From Haematobia irritans (lineage: Eukaryota; Arthropoda; Insecta; Diptera; Muscidae): 64,000 nucleotides of DNA. The stretch is from assembly GCF_050003625.1 (NCBI RefSeq), contig NC_134397.1, forward strand, positions 222,828,537 through 222,892,536, given 5' to 3'. The translations under genes and the position numbers were made by a program. The first letter of the stretch is position 1, and the number at the start of each line of letters is the position of its first letter. The notes below the pieces were generated by a model. It did not search any database and was not told the origin of the DNA. It worked only from the letters and a program-made list of their open reading frames with translations. Below, one piece after another: positions 21,801 to 33,744 of this stretch.

Positions 21801-22133
21801 CATAGCAAATGACGCTGCGCCCCCCTGGAACCTCGTGGTGCCCCCCAAGGGGGACTGCGCCTCCCCCACCAATTTGGGAAGCTCTGTTCTAAGATGGCGT
21901 ATTTATGTTTGGTCCCTTCTAATATAATTTTGTCAAGCTTCCAAACCAATTCTCTGAAAAAAGACACCGAAAAGCTGCTCTTAATATGCCTATTATAAAT
22001 TTATAGCCGACAATTTTTACATGTTTGACTTCGATTATATCTCCCACCTAATAAAATTTTACTTATTGCAAGCACGTTAACAAATTTCCTTTCCGTGAAA
22101 AGAAATTATTTTTTTGTGTGTACTTAACGTGGG
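21801..22133. other. Non-coding stretch with end of a short-TIR-like element
   Basis: Includes a C-rich patch near 21830-21870 and, at 22080-22125, AAATTATTTTTTTGTGTGTA, which resembles the right end of the element at 62999-63875. No gene. Confidence 0.35.
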
Positions 22134-22493
22134 TATAAATATCATTGACGACAAATAACCCAGAAAAAAATGCATCGCCAAAAAAATTGTGAGCATGTTC
22201 TTTTTGGATCCGAAAGTGGTGCAAAATTGACGCCGAAGCGATAAATTTAACTTGGGCTTGTCATAGTCCAGAAGCCCACCATTTCAACAGCCGTCATACT
22301 GAATTTGAACCACTATAAATATCATTGACGACAAATAACCCAGAAAAAAGCATCGACAAAAAAATAGTGAACATGTCCTTTTTGGATCCGAAAGTGGTGC
22401 AAAATTGACATAGAAGCGATGAATTGTACATGGGCTTGTCATAGGTCGGATGCCCACCATTTTTACAGCCGTTGCACTGAATTTGCATCTGTG
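22134..22493 (-). repeat. 180-bp direct duplication containing a decayed coding fragment
   Basis: TATAAATATCATTGACGACA starts at 22134 and again at 22314. The two copies differ at scattered sites, so the duplication is old. On the minus strand the second copy lies in an open stretch (22294-22617) with a CNGCKNGGHP segment and FGSKKDMFTIF. The first copy encodes the equivalent FGSKKNMLTIF segment but has a stop. This looks like a degraded, partly duplicated protein-coding element; I do not recognise the family. Confidence 0.6.
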
Positions 22494-22617
22494 ATCCGAA
22501 TCCAGTGTTTTGGATGTGAATTAAAAAATGTTGTGATATTTTGCCAAATAAATAATTTTTATAAGTTTTTATGATTTCTAATGCATTCGCATAATTGTCT
22601 GAATCGTTAGAACTCAA

Positions 22618-23324
22618 ATATTTTCAAAAATCCGAAATTTTTCTAAAGCGGATTAAGCATTTTGGTTGACAAAATTTTAAAAATTTGTACCATTTTATTA
22701 CTTCTTATTCTTTTCTTAACGAATATTAAGCAAAAAAAGTTAAAATTACCATTTAAAACTATGAAAAAAAAATCGAGTTATAAAAAATTCATCTTTTGGA
22801 GGACATTTGTGGAAGTGCTCCTAAAATTGTGCCTTTAGCACAAATTCCAAATGTTTTTGCTGGGAAGTTAAATGTTAATTAAAATGGAAAATATTATTAT
22901 TCTAGTAACTGCCAAAAAATAGCAGGAATGAACTACGTCTTGATTTGGAACCATTGTTTTCTTTATACATAAAACACCAGGAAGAAAATTTTTGATTAAT
23001 TTTGGAAAATTTAATAGTATTACAAACGCTGGCATCACGTCATAGTTAAGTATTTTCGTAAAGTAATCAAAATTGTAGCTTTAAGGATGGTATTAAGTTT
23101 GCTAAAATATCGACTTTTTACGGTTAATTTTCTTTGGTAATTCGTTTATAAAAACAGACTTTTTCAATTGTTGCATTCCATCATTCCCCATTAAGTTACG
23201 GTACTGTAGCTTATATTGGGTATACAACGTCACAAGGCGACTATTTTCCAAAAACGGTATCCAGATATTTCTTAACTGATCCTGGAAAAATTTTTGGCCA
23301 AATTTTGGTCACGCAGCCTTATAA
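22618..23324. other. AT-rich DNA without recognised gene
   Basis: Nothing supported. Confidence 0.4.
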
Positions 23325-23908
23325 ACACAAACCATTTTTTTCTGATTCAATCACAAAATTAATTGATCCAATTAATTTTTTAATTGAAATGTTTTCAATC
23401 ACGAAAATGATAGTATCAATCACAGTTTTAAATGGGCATCAAAAATTAAAATAAATAAAAAATAAAAATATTTGTTTAAAAAATTAATTGAGTTCATTAG
23501 CAAATTTCAATAAATTTTTTTATTGATTCAATTAATTTTTTAATTGATGTTGATTGCAAAATTCAATTAATTATATAATTAAAAACGAAAGTATTTTTAA
23601 TGACTATACTATATTTCAACCACTTTGTATAACTATTTTTAATCCTTTGTAGTTTGATTCAAGAATTAATTTAAAAAAAAAAAATTAATTAAAAATTTAA
23701 AAAAATATATCCATAATTTTTTAACTGAGTTACTCTTCCGAGTTTGATTAAAAAGTTAATTGTATCAATTAATTTTTTAATTAATAAATCATCGACTTAA
23801 TTGACTTAATGTTTCTAGTTTGATTAAAAGGTTAATAGTATCAATTAATTTTTTAATTGAAAAAGTTTTCAGCTTCAATCAACTTTTTAATTGGAAATAT
23901 TTTTCTAA
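23325..23908 (+). mobile_element. AT-rich palindromic MITE-like element (copy 3 of 4)
   Basis: From CAAACCATTTTTTTCTGATT to TTTTTAATTGGAAATATTTT. It aligns along most of its length with the complement of 4071-4645, including GAAAATGATAGTATCAATCA. No reading frame. Confidence 0.8.
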
Positions 23909-24459
23909 CAAAATTTGTCGAAAATATATAATTTTATTCTGCTTTTATTTTTCGATTTCAGCGCCTAAACTTGAACTTAAAACCCACCTTTAGAAACAAA
24001 CATTTCCCACTTCATGTGAAATATTCCAATACGATTTGCAATTTAATTGAAATTTGGCACAGTAAGTAAAAAAATAGCCGTGTTATGGTTAAATATTTGC
24101 CAGAAATCAACTCACATGTCATGATATTTATAATATCATGGCAGGATTATTTCCGAAGGTGGAAATGGAAGTTATTTTTAAAATGCTCCTGGAAAAAACA
24201 AGTGACAATGGCGTAGGAACCTTAAATATTAAATTCATTGCAATAACGATCTTAACTAAATGCAAATATGAAACATTTTCGTTGGCCTAATTTTAATGAA
24301 AAATTTCGTTAATATTATGAAGCTTTTTCTACCAGTCTAGCTATTTTTCTCATCCAGCGTAATTTAATTCAGTGCAATTCATTTTTTAAAATAGGCGGCT
24401 GATATATTAAATTTAAATATTCTGAGGGATTTTCATTATGAAAACTGTGGGTTTCAATG
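23909..24459. other. AT-rich DNA without recognised gene
   Basis: No gene. At 24265-24335 there are CGTTGGCC and TTTCGTTAATATTATGAA boxes shared with 18865-19080. Confidence 0.35.
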
Positions 24460-24461
24460 TA

Positions 24462-25116
24462 CCCCCAAAAAAAACAGTGAACACAACAGATAGGAAAAAT
24501 TTGGTTAATTTTAGAAAAATTAAGTTTATTTTAGAAAATTTGATGTAAACTGTATTTCAAACGAGGATCTCACAAAAATAAGTAAATATTTTTCGACAAA
24601 TTCAAGAAAATTTATTAGACGTATTTTTCCCACATGTTGAAGGAGTTCAACATGGGCGCATTATTGGTAAAATTTACAAATTTTAAGAAATTCTGAACTG
24701 TTTTGTGTAGGACACGAAAAATTAGGTTCATTTTAGAAAATTTGAACTAAACTCTATTTCAAACGCGGATGTCACACCGATTACGCAAATATAATTAAAT
24801 ATTTCTAAAAAAAATTCAAGAAAAATTTGTAGACCTATTTTTTCACTTGTTAAAGAAAATTTCGTAGTTTGAAGAAGGGGCGCATTATTGGTAAAATTTA
24901 CAAATTTTAAGAAATTCTAAACTATTTTGTGGGAGACACGAATTTGGTATATCGTTATGCTTAGTTTATGTATAATTTTTCAATTTTTTTTAATTCATTT
25001 AGCTAAAGTACACAAAAAAAACCTCTAAGTAAAAAAAATTCTCAAAAACATAAGAATTCCATGGACTAAAATATAATTGGCTTTAGTGTCATATAGGGGT
25101 CACTTTTTCTGGAGTG
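24462..25116 (+). mobile_element. Short-TIR element (AACAGTGAAC type), copy 1
   Basis: 655 bp. The ends are CCCCCAAAAAAAACAGTGAAC-like at the left and GGTCACTTTTTCTGGAGTG at the right, with TA flanks (24460-24461, 25117-25118). The interior contains an approximate 230-bp internal duplication (AAATTTACAAATTTTAAGAA occurs twice). It is related to 28993-29509. No coding capacity. Confidence 0.75.
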
Positions 25117-25118
25117 TA

Positions 25119-28100
25119 AAAAGATGTTCCACAGAGAAGTGCAAAATGTTGTCTACACCGCCTGTTTACTTAAAATTTTCAATTTTTTTTTTAAACATTT
25201 GAGAATCAACATTAGCCATGTTTATTCTCTGACCACTTTCGCCCCCACCTACACTCAATTGCAGCTAGAGGGATTATTTATATTACATCAATTGGTGAAG
25301 AGATTAATCTCATACGTATTTGCAATTATCATCACTAACACACACATATATGTATACTCAAAAATTCACCACATATCACTCGCAAACAACAAAAACAAAA
25401 TATTTCACTCGGTCTCCAAAAGAGAAAAAAAAACACAACTCACACAATTTAAGAAGAGGACAAAAAATATAACTGTTAACACAAATCAACCTAGCTATAC
25501 AACAAAAACAATGATGACAACAAATGCATTTGTATACAAATGGCAAAAAATATTGTACATTTTCGCAAGTGGTTTTTGTTGTTTATTTGCTTTTTCGTTA
25601 TCATTTATCGTATTTTATATGATGTTCACATTAATGTTAGTAAATAAAAAAGATGAACAAATTACCGTATTATAAGATTGATGGTAAGAGAAGACAGACG
25701 ACGAGAGAAGGGGCTGCACTCATAGACAATTTCACAGAATTCACAATAGGAGAAAATTACAAATGTTGTGAGTCTGGTTTAAGAGACTTTCTAAGAATGT
25801 TTTTTTTTTTCAATTACAAATTTCTAATATATACTTTTTTTGATTGTAATTATTTTGTTATTTTCATGGGGTGCTTTGTATATATATTTTTCTGTTATTT
25901 ATGATATACGAATTTTTCTATTATTATTATTATGAATAAAATGGGTAATTGATTTCTTAATTTCTCTTTTGTGTTAGCGGGTTTTTTCTTCGGCTTCTCA
26001 CTTGGCTAATGATGTTGTTTCTTTTGTTTGGTTCAACATTAAAATTTATCACGCACTTTGAATGGTGTTGGTATTTTATTTATGTGATGTGGGTAGCTTT
26101 ACACGCCACAAAAAAACGAGCCAAGTTAATACAACAACATTAATAAAAAAAAAAAACAATTGTTTTGTTGTTGTTGCTGTTAGACAAAAGAAAAGTAACA
26201 CTTTTTGGTTATAGTACAATTCAATCAAACACACGCATCTAGCATATACAACGATCACGACGAAGACTACAACATTCAGTTATAAAAAAACATATATTCA
26301 CACTACGTCAATATTAAAAGACGACTTACGTACACGTACACATTCACACCGCTAGTTGATTTAAACATTAAGCCCGTTTTTCAAGCTCGTGGTTTTTGCG
26401 TATTTTTTGTTTTACACAGATGATGGCTACTGTTATTGTTTTAAGTTTGCAAAGAAAACCCCTACATTTATTTTTAACACACTCACTCTCTCTCGTCACT
26501 CGGAAGTGTGTAGCTTAAAAAACTTTTTCGATTTATTCATACATTTAATAAAGATAAGCTTATTACAATTTTTTTTAATATTGTTTTCTCAACATTCAAT
26601 ATTTATTATTAACACATATACAAACGACAAAAAAAAAAACATTTTATTTTTTGTGTTTAATTTGGTTGTCGAGAATGCACAGAAATCTACAATATAAACA
26701 CACACAACTGGTTTTGCGGATTGCCGTCACACACAAGGAGAGAAATTCACCGAATTTTATTCCGTTCCTATGCACGACCGCGTCGACGTCTCATAGATAA
26801 CTGAAACTTAGTTGTACAAGACCAGCCTGACTGGTGCATTGTGATGATAAAGCCAGTGAGTTGTTTGTTAACTCTGCTACCCCTCTGCTACTTGTCTCAT
26901 CACCCACAGCATGGGCTGGCACATGAGTCGGGCAAGTTAAGTAATAACAAACAAAAGCAACAAAAACACATGGCTTGAGAAGAGACGCCAAAGAAATGCC
27001 ATCACAAAACGGAAATGGTGAAAAAGAAAAATCACATACACTTGTTACTCAGAGATGGTGAGATATGGGAGAATAGTTTATTACTTAGGATTTCTCTACT
27101 CTCTGCGCTCTCTCTCTAGAATTCTTACTCTCTTCAATTCTACACTTACTGAGAGTTCCAGATAAATAAACAGCTGTTTTCCAATAATAATAATACCGGC
27201 ATTTCGTATTGGTTTTCTATAGCAGCATCATAAAAATTGTAGCATGCTAGAATTTTTTCAGTCATAGTCTTACATCAACTTAATTATGATGTTTTTATTT
27301 TTTTTGCCCCTTTTTTATCAAAGAAGGTAAAAACAAAACAAAATAATTGGTGTATTTGTTGGATTCATGTTGTTGCTTGGTTTCCTTTTGTATAACCCGG
27401 AGTAGTTTGTTGGAAGTCATCTGAGGTTTTTTTTCTTTTGGTTTCCTTTTGTAATGCACAAAGGTAGACACGTGCTTCAATATTGTTTGTATTTTTTGTT
27501 GTTGTTGTATTGCCGTTGTTTATCGATTGCAAATTGAAAAGGTCACCTGTCTGGAGTTCAAAATTTGTTGAATGTATTTTCTTAATAAGTTCTACTAAAA
27601 ATTTTGTTTTTCTTTTTATGATATTGACATTGTACTGTGGAAATTAGTATTGAACAACATTTGGAGATTTTGGTAAGAGTTCAATTAAATGCAAGTATTA
27701 CTAGGATAAGGGGATTTAAAAAGCACCTTCTGATAAGTTGATCTTTTGCTAAAAAGAGTCAGAGAACTTCAAAATTGAATAAATTTTTAAAAATTTTAAA
27801 ATTTAATCAAAAACGATTGATGATCATTTAATCATCAATTAATAATTCGGAAACAATTTTCAAAATCTATACTTTGTAAACGCCTTGCTTCAGCTTAGAT
27901 TCATATATACCCCCATGATACACATACGCACACACCATATTTTAAATTTCGAGAACTGTGCGACATTTTAGGAAGAATTTATTTGTGTATAATGCAATTA
28001 ATCTTTTTCAGGTTGAATGTGGTTTAGGTAGTTTCAACGATTCTTTAAGACAATTAGTAAAACCCTCTCAAAAATAAATTGCAGCATATGTTCACCATGT

Positions 28101-28429
28101 GTTGTCACATATTGCTTTAACCGTATGTGGAGTTTATATTATATATTATATATATATTTTTATAAGAATACAAAATAAATGAAAATAATATTATTATTTA
28201 TTTATTTTGTAATCCATATTTTTGTACATTCTCTAAAAATGAATACAACTGAAGAACGAAAAATTACAACTAATTTTTACACAGAGAAAAGTGAACTGAT
28301 TTATTTGGAAAATTAATCATTATATTCAAAAAAATATTATATATATAAGCATATTGCTCAGGTCAGGAGAAGAGTGACATAGTTGGACAGAAATTTTGGA
28401 TTTTTATCGATTTTGGTTATGTCCATATA
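25119..28429. other. Unique AT-rich DNA; possible minus-strand regulatory region near 26.8 kb
   Basis: No gene is supported. Several AT-rich open stretches (for example 25124-25675, 183 codons) have homopolymeric composition and no recognisable domain. Around 26700-27000 base composition changes and, on the minus strand, a TTTCAGTT initiator-like box at about 26800-26808 is followed by GAGACGTCGACGCGGTCGTG. That resembles an insect TATA-less core promoter, but the GGTCGT box is at +24 rather than +28. Short AT microsatellites occur at 28141-28160. Confidence 0.35.
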
Positions 28430-28675
28430 TAAACAAGTAAGGAAAGTCCAATGCCGGGCGGGGCCAATTATATTACACCTTACACCATTTTGTAGATCTA
28501 CATTATCGATGTCATCTAAAATCATTCAAATTTGTTGGGTATTACATATAAAGGTTTACGTTCCCATATACATATATTTAAATCTGACCCGATCTGGACA
28601 ACATTTGTTAGGCTCCTACAAAATCTATATACTTAAAATTTAAGTCGACTAATGCCCTGGCGTGGAATACAATAT
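28430..28675 (+). mobile_element. INE-1-like element family 2, head fragment
   Basis: AACAAGTAAGGAAAGTCCAA, GGCGGGGCCAATTATATTAC and CTCCTACAAAATCTATATAC match the family-2 head at 30128 and 30370. It is cut by a family-1 copy from 28683. Confidence 0.75.
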
Positions 28676-28911
28676 AAACAAACAAGTATATACGGCCGTA
28701 AGTTCGGCCAGGCCGTATCTTATGTACCCCCCACCATGGATTGCATAGAAACTTGTACTAAAGACTGTCATCCACAATCGAATTACTTGGGTTGCGGTAA
28801 CACTTGTCGATGGCATGGTATCTTAAAACTTCTTAACACCGTCTTCTCAATTGTAAGTTAGTCCATACGGGGTATATATTAAACAAAAAAGGCCGATTAA
28901 ATTTGTCAATA

Positions 28912-30128
28912 ATTCAGTTTGACAAAATTTTCTAGAGAAATAAAATTTTGACAAAATTTTCTATAGCAATAAAATCTTGACAAAATTTCCTACACTGAAA
29001 AAACAGTGAACCCACCAGGAAAGATAACTTTCGATTAATTTTAGAAAATTTGGAACTTTTTTAGAAAATTTTAACTAAACGGTATTACAAGCGCTGGCAT
29101 CACTCCGATATGGCAAAAATAAGTAAATATTTTTCGACAAATTCAAGAAAATTTATTAGACATAACTAAATTTTTTCAGTAGTTAAAGAAAAGTTTTTAG
29201 TTTTAAGAGAAATCTTGGAGTTCAAAATTGCAAGAATGTCTTTAGTGACATACGAAGTTCATGACGGACACATTTTTGGTAAAATTTACAAATTTAAAGA
29301 AATAATGAACTATTTTGTAAGAAATACGAAATTAGGAAATCTTTATGCTTTATTTGTGTATAACTTTTTCCCGTTTTTTAGTTCATTTAACTAACATACG
29401 CAAAAAATTATTTGACTAAAATAAACTTTTTCCAAACATAATGATTCTATGAACTAATATAAAGTTAATATGGCTTTAGTGAAATAGAGAGTTCACTTTT
29501 TTTTGAGTGTATCGAAATAAAATCGTGACAAAATTTTCTATAGAAATAAAATTTTGACAAAATTTTCTATACAAATAAAATCTTGACAAAATTTTGTATA
29601 GTAAAAAAATTTTGACAAAATGTTTTTACAGCAATAAAATTTTGACAAAATTTTCTATAGAAATAAAACTTTGACAAAATTTTCTATAGAAATAAAATTT
29701 TGACAAAATTTTGTATATTAATAAAATTTTGACAAAATTTTCTATAGAAATAAAATTTTAACAAAATTTTCTATAGAAATAAAATCTTGACATAATTTTC
29801 TATAGAAATAAAATTTTGACAAAATTTTGTACAGTAATAAAATTTTGGCAAAATTTTCTATAGAAATAAAATTTTGACAAAATTTTTATACAGCAATGAA
29901 ATTTTGACAAAATTTTCTATAGAAATAAAATTTTGACAAAATTTTTTTACAGCAATAAAATTTTGACAAAATTTTCTACAGAAATAAAATTTTGACAAAA
30001 TTTTCTATAGAAATAAAATTTAGACAAAATTTTCTATAGTAATAAAATTTTGACAAAATTTCGTATAGTAATAAAATTTTGACCAAATTTTCTATAGAAA
30101 TACAATTTTGACAAAATGTCCTAAAGAA
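28912..30128 (+). repeat. 29-bp satellite in INE-1-like copy d
   Basis: About 25 units of TTTCTATAGAAATAAAATTT type, some with TTTTTACAGCAAT or TTTGTATAGTAAT variants. The variants alternate, suggesting two unit subtypes that spread together. The array continues at 31593-31715 after an insertion. Confidence 0.88.
28993..29509 (+). mobile_element. Short-TIR element (AACAGTGAAC type), copy 2
   Basis: 517 bp, CACTGAAAAAACAGTGAAC to GTTCACTTTTTTTTGAGTG, TA on both sides (28991-28992, 29510-29511). The TA is the central TA of a satellite CTATAG box, so the empty site can be read directly from neighbouring units. Interior similar to 24462-25116. Confidence 0.88.
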
Positions 30129-31592
30129 ACAAGTAAGGAAAATCTAAAATTGGCAGGGGCCGACTATATTATACCCTGCACCACTTTGTAGATCTATATT
30201 TTCGATACCATTTCACATCCATGGTGGGGGCTATATATAAATGTTTGTCCCAATTACATACATTTAAATATCACTCGATCTGGACAGAATTTGATAAACT
30301 TCTACAAAATCGATATACTCAAAATTTAAGTGGGCTAATGCACTAGGGTGGAACACAATGTTAGTACAAATCAAGTAAGGAAAGTCTAAAGTCAGGCGGG
30401 GCCGACTATATTATACCCTGCATCACTTTGTAGATCTAAATTTTCGATACCATATCACATCCATCAAATGTGTTGGGGGCTATAATGGTTTGTCCCAAAT
30501 ACATAAATCTGAAGCAATTTTTAGGAAACTTCGCAAAAGTTTATTTATGATTTATCGCTCGATATATATGTATTACAAGTTTAGGAAAATTAGAGTAATT
30601 TTTACAAATTTTCGACTAAGCAGTGGCGATTTTCAAGGAAAATGTTGGTATTTTAACCATTTTTGCCGAAACAGAAAAATAAATATATGGGAGCTATATC
30701 TAAATCTGAACCGATTTCAACCAAATTTGGCACGCATAGCAACAATGCTAATTCTACTCCCTGTGCAAAATTTCAACTAAATCGGAGTTAAAAATTGGCC
30801 TCTATGGTCATATGAGTGTAAATCGGGCGAAAGCTATATATGGGAGATATATCTAAATCTGAACCGATTCAACCAAATTTGGCAAGCATACCTACAATGC
30901 TAATTCTACTTCCTGTGCAAAATTTCAACTAAATCGGAGCAAAAAATTGGCCTCTATGGTCATATGAGTGTAAATCGGGCGAAAGCTATATATGGGAGCT
31001 ATATCTAAATCTGAACCGATGTCAATAAAATTTGGCACACTTGACTACACTACTAATTGTACTCCTAGTGCAAAATTTCAACCAAATTGGGGTAAAACTC
31101 TGGCTTCTGGGACCGAATTCGTCCATATCGGGCGAAAGATATATATGGGAGCTATATGTAAATCTGAACCGATTTCAATAAAATTTGGCACACTTGACTA
31201 TAGTACTAATTGTTCTTCTTGTGCAAAATTTAAAGCAAATTAGGGTAAAACTCTGGCTTCTGGGGCCATATAAGTCCAAATCGGGCGAAATATATATATG
31301 GGAGCTATATTTAAATCTGAACCGATTTCTTCCAAAATCAATAGGGTTCTATTCTGAGCCAAAGCATATACTTGTGCCAAATTTGAAGTCGATTGGACTA
31401 AAACTGCGACCTAGACTTTGGTTACAAAAATGTGTTCACGGACACACGGACATGGCTATATCGACTCAGGAGCCCACCCTGAGCATTTTTGCCAAAGACA
31501 CCCTGTGTCTACCTCGTCTCCTTCTGGGTGTTGCAAACATATGCACTAGCTTATAATACTCTGTTCCACAGTGTGGCGCAGGGTATAATGAG
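30128..31592 (+). mobile_element. INE-1-like element family 2, copy b, with two heads in tandem
   Basis: A head starts at about 30130 (ACAAGTAAGGAAAATCTAAA), runs to GGAACACAATGTTAGTACAA near 30370, and a second head starts at once (CAAGTAAGGAAAGTCTAAAG). Repeats of about 153 bp follow (TCGGGCGA anchors at 30823, 30975, 31128 and 31281). The tail has GACATGGCTATATCGACTCA, CTCCTTCTGGGTGTTGCAAA and CACAGTGTGGCGCAGGGTAT. It lies in the 29-bp satellite of family-1 copy d. Confidence 0.78.
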
Positions 31593-33375
31593 ATTTTACG
31601 AAATTTTCTATAGAAATAAAATTTTGACAAAATTTTCTATAGAAATAAAATTTTGACAAAATTTTCGATAGAAATAAAATTTTGACAAAATTTTCTATAG
31701 AAATAAAATTTTGGTAGATTATTTTTGGGGATCGGCTATATATAACTATAGGCCGATATGAGCCAATTTTAGCATGGTTGTTAGCGGCCATATACTAGCT
31801 CAATGTACCAAATTTCACCACGTACCAAATTTCAACCGTATCGGATGAATTTTGCTCCTCCAATAGCTCCGAAGGTCAAATCTGGGGATCGGTTTAAATG
31901 GGGGTTATATATAATTGAGACCGGTATGGACCAATTTCTTAGCATGGTTGTTAGAGACCATATATGTACTAACATCACGTACCAAATTTCAACGGGATCG
32001 GGTCTTCCAAGGGGCTCCGGAGGTCAAATCTGGGGATCGGTTTATATGGGGGCTACATATAATTATGAACCGATATGGACCAATTCCTGCATGGTAGTTA
32101 GATACCATATACTAACACTATGTACCAAATTTCAGCCGGATCGGATGAAATTTGCGGAGCCTCTAAGACTCCGCAAGCCAAATCTGGGGATCGGTGTTTA
32201 TGGGGGCTATATATAATTATGGACCGATGTGGATCAATTTTTGCATGTTTGTTAAAGACCATATACTGCATGGTTGCATGGTTGTGAGAGACCAATTCGT
32301 GCATGGTTGTGAGAGACCATATACCAAGTTTCAACCGGATAGGATGAATTTTGCTGCTCCAAGAGGCTCAGCAAGCCAAATCTGAGCGTCGGTTTATAGG
32401 GGGCTATGCGTAAAAGTGGTCCGATATGGCCCATTTTCAATACCATCCGACCTACATCAATAACAACTACTTGTGCAAAGTCTCGAGTCGATAGTTTGTT
32501 TCGTTTGGAAGTTTGCGTGATTTCAACAGACAGACGGACGGACATGCTTAGATCGACTCAGGATTTCACCACGACCCAGAATATATATATACTCTATGGG
32601 GTCTTAGATCAATATCTCAATGTGCTACAAACGGAATGACATCCTATGATGGAGGGTATAAAACGAAAGTCTAAAGTCGAGCGGGTTCGACTTTATTATA
32701 CCCTGCACCACATTGTAGATCCACATTTTAGATTACCATATCAAATCCGTCAAATTTGTTGCTATAACACATAGATGGCACATAGATGGCCTCGCTAGTA
32801 TTAAATTCACATTATTTTTATATAGTACCAATCTTCAAATGATTCGTGTCAACATTTGACGTTTGTTAGTCAATTACACCCAGAAAAAAGTGCCTTCGAA
32901 ACTAAAGGAAACATTTTTCATCAACATAGTTTATCCATTTTATTTCCATTAAGGTAAATTTTTGTGAGAAATAATAAAATTTACTCCTTTCAGTAAAAAA
33001 ATCCTAAACTGTAAGCAGTTAGGAATAGTTCATTAACTAGAATAAGGCATGGAATTTTACTCATACTGTTTTCTTCGCTGGGTATAAGAATTTCCTACTG
33101 AACAAGAAAGTTTTATTCACCGATAACAAAGCATTCGTAAAAATAAGCAAAAAACGAACTAAAACCAAGTTTCCTCAAAATTAGTAAAATTTCTTATAAA
33201 ATGATAATTGCGACTTCCTTTATAACAGAAACTTTTTCATATATACGAACAACACTTGGCTTAGAAAAATATTTTAGTTCATTCGTACTAAGGAGTATGC
33301 AATCCTTTCAAAACTTAAGGAAACAAACTTGTTAGAATATAGGAAATTTTCCTATATTTCTATTGTCTACCTGTA

Positions 33376-33443
33376 ATCGATACCTGTCATCGTAATCGAT
33401 GCGTTTGCGCGTGGGTGTAATCGATATGTTTGCGCGTGGTTTG
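33376..33443 (+). promoter_or_regulatory. Promoter-like block with DRE-type ATCGATA boxes
   Basis: ATCGATA occurs at 33376-33382 and 33420-33426, with an ATCGATG between them. Two near-identical 20-base stretches (ATCGATGCGTTTGCGCGTGG type) follow each other. In flies, TATCGATA-like DRE boxes mark housekeeping promoters. Only half of the 8-base palindrome is present, so the assignment is tentative. Confidence 0.4.
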
Positions 33444-33682
33444 TTTTTTTAGTTGGAATCGCGTTGTTGTGGTATACGGAGAGATTGTTAAAAAATAATA
33501 TGGTAAAATAATATAATAAATAGCAAATAAAATATACAATATTTGTTATTTTAAATTAGTGAGAAAATTTTTCGTTTTTTGAAAATAAATCTATCAATGC
33601 CGTGACGGTGTATAAAGGAAGAAAACACCAGCAGAATAACAACCCTTTCATTTGTCTTCATTTTGGAATCTTCAAATATCAG

Positions 33683-33744
33683 GTAATATTCCGTGACGCT
33701 AACCTTTTGTAACAAAAATGTTTTATCATTTTTTATATTTGTAG
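33683..33744 (+). other. 62-bp intron-like segment inside the short-TIR element
   Basis: TCAG|GTAATATT at the left, a CTAAC branch-site-like box at 33699-33703, a T-rich tract, then TTTGTAG|GTATTG at the right. Length and signals fit a minimal dipteran intron. The flanking exon-like sequence has no long reading frame (a 16-codon frame near 33818 is the best), so it may be an untranslated exon pair. AATAAA signals occur at about 33917 and 33942. Confidence 0.5.

Larger units (their letters stand above)
28683..32658 (+). mobile_element. INE-1-like element family 1, copy d, with two insertions
   Basis: The order is head (28683-28911, CGGCCGTAAGTTCGGCCAGG hairpin), 29-bp satellite (28912-30128 and 31593-31715), 153-bp repeats (31716-32400) and tail (32400-32658, GACAGACGGACGGACATGCT, AATATATATATACTCTATGG, GGAGGGTATAAAA). 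It is interrupted by a short-TIR element (28993-29509) and by family-2 INE-1-like sequence (30128-31592). The architecture matches copies c and e. Confidence 0.8.

Noticed and set aside
25124..25675. 183-codon plus-strand frame with a hydrophobic C-terminal stretch
   Set aside because: AT-rich, starts at the edge of a short-TIR element, no recognisable domain, and composition follows the local base composition. No support beyond length.
26780..26810. Canonical Inr plus DPE promoter on the minus strand
   Set aside because: The DPE-like GGTCGT is at +24 rather than +28, so the strict spacing rule is not met. Kept only as a low-interest observation.
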